Assembly (NCBI RefSeq): GCF_001411555.2
Contig: NC_049909.1
Location: forward strand, 3,767,875-3,831,874
From: Juglans regia
Taxonomy: Eukaryota; Streptophyta; Magnoliopsida; Fagales; Juglandaceae
Direction of reading: 5' to 3'
DNA length: 64,000 nucleotides
Shown piece by piece: positions 57,136 through 64,000 of the stretch; within the stretch, counting starts at the first letter, position 1, and each line of letters opens with the position of its first letter. The translations under genes were made by a program, and so were the position numbers. The notes below the pieces were generated by a model. It did not search any database, had not been told where the DNA came from, and worked only from the letters and a program-made list of their open reading frames with translations.

Positions 57136-59609
57136 GGTGGTATCAGAGCAATACGACTCAGGGTTAAACCCACACGTCCCTAGGAAAATGTACAGAGTAT
57201 ATGATTGAAATTTTACTCATTCTTTAGGCTTTTCTTGATTGTAAGAGTTAGTATGTTTATTTAATACGTGTACACATGTGTTTCATGAAGTAACACATGA
57301 CGCGTGGTAGATTACCTAGGAGCCCTGGCGGAGATAACAACCAAGAAGATCAGAATCCTCCAACGGACGGAGGGCAAGGATTCAATGAAGCAATACATCC
57401 GTTGACTGGCGTGTTTAGACATCAGCAACAGTAGCAAGTGCACGCACCTAGACCTGAAGTTAGGGGTTGTTTGTATGAGAAATTCCTGATCCACCATTAC
57501 CCAAACTTTTCCAGTAATCAAGAGTTTGCATCTCTATCCCAAGGTAGCTTGATTGTGGAGCAGCACGTTGTCAATTTTATGGCTTTGGCTTTATGGTCTT
57601 TAGCCAATTATCCTCTGCCAAGTGGCTTGTCATAGGATTGAGAACTACCAGGAGTTGGTAAATGTCGCTACCATAGCAGAGGCTGAACATAAGGGTTTAA
57701 CCGCCCAGATCATTTCTGAAAGAAATAGGACTTCATTGTATGCTACTAAAGAGAGTTCAAAAAGTAAGAAGATGTTTACTGGACCAGATAAAGGAAAGGG
57801 CATTGAGACTGAGAGCTCAATGCTGATCACATTTCCACTTTGTGGAGAGTGCAGTAAACACCATGGAGGCAAGTACAAAATTGCGTTGGTGACTTGTTTC
57901 AGGTGTCACTGACCAGGTCATTTGATCAAAGACTACCCCAGTGTTGCTTTCAAGAAGGAAAGAAAAGGGGTTATCCTCAACGGTCACTACAAACCGAAGC
58001 CGAGGTAGCACGTACTCGTTAGAGTGTATGTCGTCACTCAGGGAGACGCGATTGCTAACGGCCTAGGAATTGAAGGAGGTAGCGTCGTCTTTGGTATTTT
58101 TCTAAGACCTATGTATTGTTAAGCTTAGTTAAGGTTGATTTGATTGCAGTTGATGGTATTATTGCATTATTGTTATTTTGGGTTAATGTCAAGTCATTGA
58201 AGTTTGTAACCTGTACGTTGTTTGATTCAAGCAAGTCCCTATTTTTAGTGTTTGTGGTATTGCATGAGAGTTTAGTTTGTAATCCGAATTGTTACCAGGT
58301 GATAAGAGTAACAATTCTCATTATGAGTATTACTGTTCATGCCATTGTAGATATAGAATACTTTTTAGTAATACGAGGAAGGATATTGAAGGTTGATGAA
58401 TTACTATTCCACGTATTTGGAGTTTGTTTTGATTCTGAGGAGGCAATGGAATTGTGTTCGGATGAGTAAAGTGTTTGGGAGAAACTTTGGCCATAGTAGG
58501 ATTCACTTATGATAGTAGTTTTACCCAGCCAACAGTAAATAGTTTCTGGCGAAGTACTGTGTTTGTGGATACATAGATCGTCCTTATATTGGAGACAAAT
58601 ATGTGGAGACTAAAATATAAGAGCTATGTCAATCATAAGAGAGAGAATCCTGAGATTAGATTAATACGTGAACGATTATCAAGGTACCACTTAGGAGGAG
58701 GAACGATTCGTTTTGATTATGAAGGAGTAAGCTAGTCCTAGGTGGATAGGATTCCTTGAGGAAATAGAGAAAGTGAATTCAGTTGTGTATGGATTAAATT
58801 CTTCAAAATTGAATTGCGTGAAAACTTGAAGTTTTAGATTTAGAGAGTATGCCGGTACGACTTAACCTACTTTGCAGAAGGATTCCAGTGCAAATTGTTG
58901 TTTGAAGAGAGAGAGTTAAGGAATGACAGAATCTCAACAATAGAAACATATGTGGTGAGTAACTATTTGAGCAGCAAGGAAAGTAGTAACTTTACTTAAG
59001 CAAGGGTTCAGTGTCTTAGACGGTTTGCCTAGAACTTGTTAAGTTTAAGCAGTAACATTGTGACCGTTATATTCTCCTTTTATAGGGTATTCACTACTTA
59101 TTGTACTCATGTGAGAGGAACGGTATAGGCTATGAGAGGAAGATCTTGCCTCATGAGGAGTTTTATCCACCTCTTCACTCGACCACGTGGATGGATCGAG
59201 ATAGCTTCAAGCGAGGATGGCATAGGATGGAGATGAGTCCAGCTGAGTAGCAAAAGAGTGCGCCTCAACCGCTAATCCTGAACCTAAAACATCAGGATCA
59301 TTGATGTCATTGACTCCCCGCAGACGCTTGCTAGTAAAGGGTCAAGTACTAGATAATACGACGAAGAGGTTGAGCAGCACCCCGGCCTAGGACATAACAT
59401 GGTGTATGATTCAAACGATGATGCGTTTTGCTACCTACCCTAGCACGTCATGCTGATGGGTATCGACGCACCACCACCGACACCGACCAGTGACGATATG
59501 TCCAATGATGGGTTGTAGGCTTGGTGAGTAGCATCTTCTCCTTAGTATTATTGATTGTGAGTACTTACATCGATTTCGAGGATGAAATATTTTTTCAATG
59601 AGGGGAGGA
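57136..59609 (+). mobile_element. Decayed Ty3/gypsy internal region (Gag only recognisable)
   Basis: A primer-binding site TGGTATCAGAGC lies at 57138-57149. Gag begins MTRGRLPRSPGGDNNQ at 57297, has a stop at about 57431 and continues with EKFLIHHYPNFSSNQEF, then EHKGLTAQIISERNR and a damaged knuckle near 57895 (CFRCH, stop, PGHLIKDYP: the last Cys is Tyr). From 58000 to 59560 I recognise no pol domain, though a gypsy-like end (EDEIFFQ-like words, then AATGAGGGGAGGA as purine tract, 59597-59609) precedes the 3' LTR. With 2.5 kb inside, most of pol is deleted. Confidence 0.7.
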
Positions 59610-60347
59610 TGTAACAGCCTGCTAGAAATTCAATGGTGAAATTTCTATAGGTTTTAAGAACCTCGTGGAAATTCTGTAAGTTTTCACGAATCTACCAATC
59701 ACGTAAGCACAACTTTATTTATTTGAGGTAGTTACACGTGTCAGAATGTGATATGGTCTACGCCATTAGACACAGATAAATATTTAAGATTTTATGGCGT
59801 AATAAATCCATTTTTTGTTTTCGGATGAAATGCTTGTTCGAAAATTTATTTTGTTTATTCCGAGGCACTTCAGGTTGAATTTTAATAAACGAATTGCACA
59901 GTTAGGCTAATTTGTATATTTGGATTTTATAGTGCAAAGTTTATTTTCACTTTTCCCGAACTGAATAGTAATCTCAATAATAGCACCAAGTGCAGTGTTT
60001 TCAAGATCACAGTGTGGAATGTCCAAAGTAGGTTAGAGAAGTTTTATTTGGACACTTGAAAATTTCATAGCCACACTTGGTGAATAGTATTGGACACTTG
60101 GCACCAAGAAGAACCATGAGATGAAAATGTGAAGGAAATCAAGGTGTGAGATCATGCCACCTAAGCAAAACCCTATTTCATCCAATCATCCATTTTGTAT
60201 CAAACTAAAGAGGGTTTCAACCCTAGTGAAACTCTAAATAGTTAGAATCCAATTGAAACCCCAAAAGGTTGGAGGAAACCAAAACCCTAAACAATTATCT
60301 CAAACGCCAAACTTGCTTTCAAAACCCTATTAGATCCGATTTCTACC
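59610..60347 (+). mobile_element. 3' LTR (start) of the decayed gypsy element
   Basis: It starts TGTAACAGCCTGCTAG right after the purine tract. It is interrupted at 60348 by the hAT transposon. No matching LTR start is seen left of 57135, so the 5' LTR has lost its beginning. No coding sequence is present. Confidence 0.65.
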
Positions 60348-61347
60348 CAGGGGTGGCAATATGTAACACGACCCATTAATCCAACACGAACACGATACGA
60401 TAAAAGCGGGTTTGGGTTAAAACGGGTTGATCTGTTAAGACACGGTTATTTAACGAGTCACTAAAGAGTCAACCTATTATAACCATTATGACCTGTTAAG
60501 AAATTTAAAATTACATTTTTACCGTTAACCTAAAAACTAAAAAACCCTAACTTAAGTGACTAACCTACGCGCCCCACACACTCTGGTCTCGTCTCTCACA
60601 GACTCACCCTAACAGAGTCACAAACTTAGTCTCGTCTCTCATAGACTCGCCCTCATAGAGTCACAACCTCACCGTTCAGCTGCCAGCCACTTAGCCTTCT
60701 CACAGCTTCCCACTCCCAGACCATCACAGAATCACAAACTCAGTCTCGACTCTCAACTCTCATCTTTCAGGTTCATTCTTCTTTTCTCTTCACACAAGTC
60801 ATGGTGTCCTTCTCTTCTCATCTGTCAGGTTCGTTCTTCTCTTCTCTTCTCATGACTCTCCTTTCTCAGCCACTCATCCTTCTCACGGTGTCATACTTCA
60901 CTTCTTCTCTCCATATCTAAGATCTCTAGCAATAGGGTAACATCCTTGATCTGCCATCAAAGATCTGCTGTTGCATGGAAATATGCCATCTAATATCTGA
61001 CGTTGCTTGATTAGCAGTTGATTCCAAAAAAGCTATTCATATCTGTCGTTGCTTGATTAGTAGCTTTGATTTGAAATTGGCTTGATTAGCACTCGATATC
61101 TGTTGTTGCTTCAATATCCAGCAACGAGTACAAATTAACTCGATAATCTGTTGTTGTTGGTGTTCTCTTATATGCTGAAAGATCCAATGCTAATGGTTTG
61201 GAGCCATCATAACTATCCCAAACTTCTTGTAGTCGATCTTTGCTGATGTATTCATATAAACCAACTTGTGCATTACATTTAAAAAAAAAAAAATTGTTGG
61301 CAACAGAAAAGTAGCTTTAATGCACTCTTGGGATGGAAGATTTAGTG

Positions 61348-61556
61348 CGTTTGGATGTTGAACAAAGTTGAGTTGAGTTGCGTTGAGTTGAGTTGAGTTG
61401 AAATGATAAAATATTGTTAGAATTTTATTGTTTATTATTATTATTATTTTGAAATTTGAAAAAGTTGAATTGTTTATTATATTTTGTATTGGGATTTGAA
61501 AAAGTTGTAATGATGAGTTGAGATGAGTTGAGATAAGTTTAGTTTCCAAACGAAGG
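61348..61556. mobile_element. Tourist-like MITE in the hAT 5' region
   Basis: The block starts GCGTTTGGATGTTGA and ends TTTCCAAACGAAGG, so short inverted ends GTTTGGA/TCCAAAC are present. The body has GAGTTGAGTTGAGTTGAG repeats and the run TTTGAAAAAGTTGAATTG..., which nearly matches 45185-45260. It is the same family as the copy B MITE. Confidence 0.75.
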
Positions 61557-62538
61557 CAAACCTTTTGAGTCTTGTAGCGACTCTCGGAGACTGATCGCTT
61601 TTTCGAATCTTTATTTGATATCCTCTACCAGATCTTCAAAGTTTTCAATAATCTCGTTGTAGATTTTAAGATATTCCAACCAAAGCGATCTATGAAAAGG
61701 GCAAGCATACTTTGTTTATGATGTTAAGAGACTTCACTCTGGAGTAGTGCACCTGTTCTATTCAATGGAGAGCTAATGAAATCTAAATTCTCATGGTGGA
61801 AGAGAATACTGAGAAAGCTGAAAGCTCAAATACCCAAACCAAAGGATTCCTTTGGAATTCATATTACTATAGTTTCGTTTGTGATTTCTTTATCCTTGAG
61901 TTAATTAAAAAAACCAACTGGGCTTCCTTTGGTCACAAGGCAGATTTACATGATTATTAGTTGTGAGGACAAAACTACTTTTTCTGTTTGGCACCAATAA
62001 TACTTTTAGGTAATAAGCACTAAGTTGTGTGTCAATAATGTCCTTCTTTTTCATCTTTTTGATTCATTAGATAGTCAAATTATAACATCAAATTATTTAA
62101 TGCTATCACATTCACTGTGTTACCATTGACCACTATTGTCATTGAGCATAATCTGAGACTGCCATTCAGCTACAATCATTTTTCCATGAATATAGGAACT
62201 TTACACTCATATGCATGAGATTTTACTTTTGTATCTCTGGTTGCTGCTTGAATTGGCTATATCCATGATGAAAATCATGTTTAACCATCTGAATTGTGTT
62301 TTATTTTATTCTTGACCTTTTAGAAGTCTGAGAGGGGTCCAGTCCTGGATAAGCCAAGTCCATTCAAAAAGGTTTTGTACCACTTTAAGATCATTTTGGC
62401 TTTCAAAGTTTATTGTCTCCTTTTTCATATTAGAGGTATGTATCTAATCATGTATATTGTATTATTCTTTCTTGAAGAAGGTAGAGCAAGAACTTAAATA
62501 GTAGCTGATTTTCATGTTCGACCTTTTTAAAATGTCAG

Positions 62539-63892
62539 ATGAGTGAGGCAACAGGCGAAAATGACGATTTGATTGACTTGGACGTGCTAGACTCGGGAAG
62601 TTTTCAAAATGATGAAGCTACTAAAGCAAAACGAAGGAAATGGTCAAACATGTGGAGTTTTTTTGAGATGGTTCCTAATTCTGAAAAAGATGATGGTAAG
62701 GTACGAGCCAAGTGCAAGATGTGTGGAGCTACTTACTTGGCAGCGAACAAATATGGAATCGAAAATTTGAAGCGTCAAATTGATAAATGCCCTAAAAGAA
62801 ATTCAAGAGATATTGGTCAGTTGATGTTAGCGCAAAATAGTGGATCTATTTCGGTAAGCACTTCTAAATTTGATTGTGAACAATATAGATAAATTTTGGT
62901 AGGCGCTATTGTGAAGCATGAACTGCCTTTTCAATTTGTTGAATATTCAGGGGTGATATTTTTATTACATTATTTGCGTCCAGATGTTTTAATTATTTCT
63001 AGAAATATTGCTAAGGCTAATTTGGTTAAGATGTATTGTCGAGAAAAAAAAGAGGATTAAATGCATGTTAAATGACACTATTGGTATAATTAGTCTGACA
63101 TCTGACTTGTGGACTTTTATAACCACTGATGGTTATACGTACAATACAACACATTTTCTGGATAAGAAATGGGTTCTAAAAGGTTTTGAACTTTTCTTTT
63201 ATGCCACTACTAGATAATAACATATCTTTGTCTGAAAAAAAAAATTTATAATTTGCTATGTGAGTTGGGAATTGAACACAAGATTTTTGTATTGACTTTA
63301 GACAATACTTCTTCTAATGACGTTTTAGTAGAGTTAAAAACTCAATTGAACATTAAGAAAGCTCTTGTTTGTGATGGTGAGTTCTTTCATCTTCGTTATT
63401 GTGCTCATATTCTCAATTTAGTAGTACAAAATGGTTTAAAAGATATTGATTATGTAATCCAAAAAGTCCGTGAAAGTATCAAGTATGTGAAAGGATTACA
63501 AACAAGGAACCAAAAAATTTTAGATTTAACAAATCAAATGTCTTTGGATAGTAAGAAAGGGTTGAGACATGATGTCCCCACTAGATGGAATTCTACTTTT
63601 CTTAAGCTTGAGAGTGGAAAAAAGTCATTTGAGTTCTTTTCTATCGTCGTGCCTTTAGCCATTTGGAGTTTACTGATTCCAATTTTAAGCATTGTTCATC
63701 AACATCTGAGTGGAAAAAAGTGGAGAAGATTAACAATTTATTGGGAGTTTTTTATGATGCCACTTGTGATTTTTCTAAAACCAAATACCCTACAACCAAT
63801 TTGTACTTTCCAACAGTGTTTTTGATTAATTTGACATTAAAGGAGTACTCTGAGAGTGAAGATGACTACATGAAGATAATGTCTTGTCAAAT
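62539..63892 (+). pseudogene. hAT transposase with BED zinc finger, broken and interrupted
   Basis: From the ATG at 62539, the first frame has an acidic start, then a BED-type finger (MWSFFEMV, VRAKCKMCGATYLA, LKRQIDKCPK; the expected His is Gln). A TAA at 62890-62892 follows. Further pieces in shifted frames show ELPFQFVEYSG, SLTSDLWTFITTDGY (63090-63130), LCELGIEHKIFVLTLDN (63255 onward), YCAHILNLVVQNGL (63397-63440), DVPTRWNSTFL (63570-63602), and, in a third frame, KVEKINNLLGVFYDATCDF (63724-63780). These are the RNase H-like core words of plant hAT transposases of the RICESLEEPER/DAYSLEEPER type. At least three breaks and the LTR insertion make it non-functional. Confidence 0.85.
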
Positions 63893-64000
63893 TGTAACAA
63901 CCCGATCCTAAGTTTAGGTCATAAGATAAGTTTTATATATTTATCTTATTATTATTATTATTATTATTATTCTTATTATTATTATTATTATAAGATTTTA
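63893..64000 (+). mobile_element. Start of a large-family LTR (member 4), cut by window edge
   Basis: It begins TGTAACAACCCGATCC, almost the same as member 1 at 2762, and continues with an ATT microsatellite (63940-63995) as member 1 does. It interrupts the hAT transposase frame after the word YMKIMSCQ. Its other end is outside the window. Confidence 0.75.

Larger units (their letters stand above)
60348..63892 (+). mobile_element. hAT-family DNA transposon (left end and transposase; right end outside)
   Basis: The terminal sequence CAGGGGTGGCAAT at 60348 is a classic hAT terminal inverted repeat, preceded by TTTCTACC as the likely 8-bp target duplication. Subterminal words such as ACACGACCC and AACGGGTT follow. 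A long non-coding 5' part (60560-62538) holds a Tourist-like MITE (61348-61556). Transposase lies at 62539-63892, where a large LTR interrupts it. The right end must lie beyond the window. Confidence 0.85.

Noticed and set aside
58116..58469. 117-codon plus-strand frame inside the decayed gypsy region
   Set aside because: No domain, catalytic motif or relation to pol could be recognised, and it sits between heavily broken frames.
1..64000. tRNA, rRNA, snoRNA or miRNA genes
   Set aside because: No convincing tRNA or rRNA segment was seen. The hairpin at 57072-57110 is too short and too isolated to call a miRNA precursor.

Overview
The window is nuclear DNA of a flowering plant, almost certainly a dicot and probably a woody species. 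The evidence is a multi-exon plant rhomboid protease gene with GT-AG introns inside dense, nested plant LTR retrotransposons, LINEs, TRIMs, MITEs and a hAT transposon. The species cannot be named; the Tourist-like MITEs with repeated GAGTTGAGATGAG motifs recall Fagales such as walnut or pecan, but that is a low-confidence inference. No rRNA, tRNA, CRISPR or bacterial-type gene was seen.

The backbone is a tandem segmental duplication. Copy A (about 985-31833) and copy B (about 42112-55432) align piece by piece in the same orientation and are separated by about 10 kb. Both carry a minus-strand gene for RHOMBOID-like protein 12 (RBL12), a mitochondrial intramembrane serine protease. Copy B (38627-46375) can be read as eight exons giving an uninterrupted 340-residue protein with the HxxxxHxxxN motif, a GASG serine and a catalytic histidine. 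Copy A (exons 1-3 only, 1487-20403; the rest lies left of the window) has a nonsense codon at codon 94 and an intron 2 of 16 kb filled with transposons.

The two copies collected different insertions, so they date each other. Only in A: a 2.65 kb solo LTR (2762-5411), a LINE (6278-17419) that itself holds a 4.2 kb solo LTR with a tandem TRIM array, a foreign retroposed ORF and a second TRIM, an unexplained segment (18205-19475), and another 4.2 kb solo LTR with a Ty1/copia element inside (21865-30848). Only in B: a Tourist-like MITE (45102-45293), a nearly full-length LINE (46440-52167) sitting 65 bp upstream of the RBL12 start codon, and a solo LTR (52385-53260).

Between the copies lies a complete but coding-defective Ty3/gypsy element (32290-37994). 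At the left edge is the 5' end of a related gypsy element (1-986). To the right of copy B (55433-64000) come a Mutator-like MITE, LTR pieces, a decayed gypsy element (57136-59609 plus its 3' LTR), a hAT transposon inserted in that LTR (from 60348) with a broken BED-finger transposase, and the start of one more large LTR that interrupts the hAT (63893 to the edge).

The only host gene recognised is RBL12. All other coding traces belong to mobile elements, and each of those carries stops, frameshifts or changed catalytic residues.
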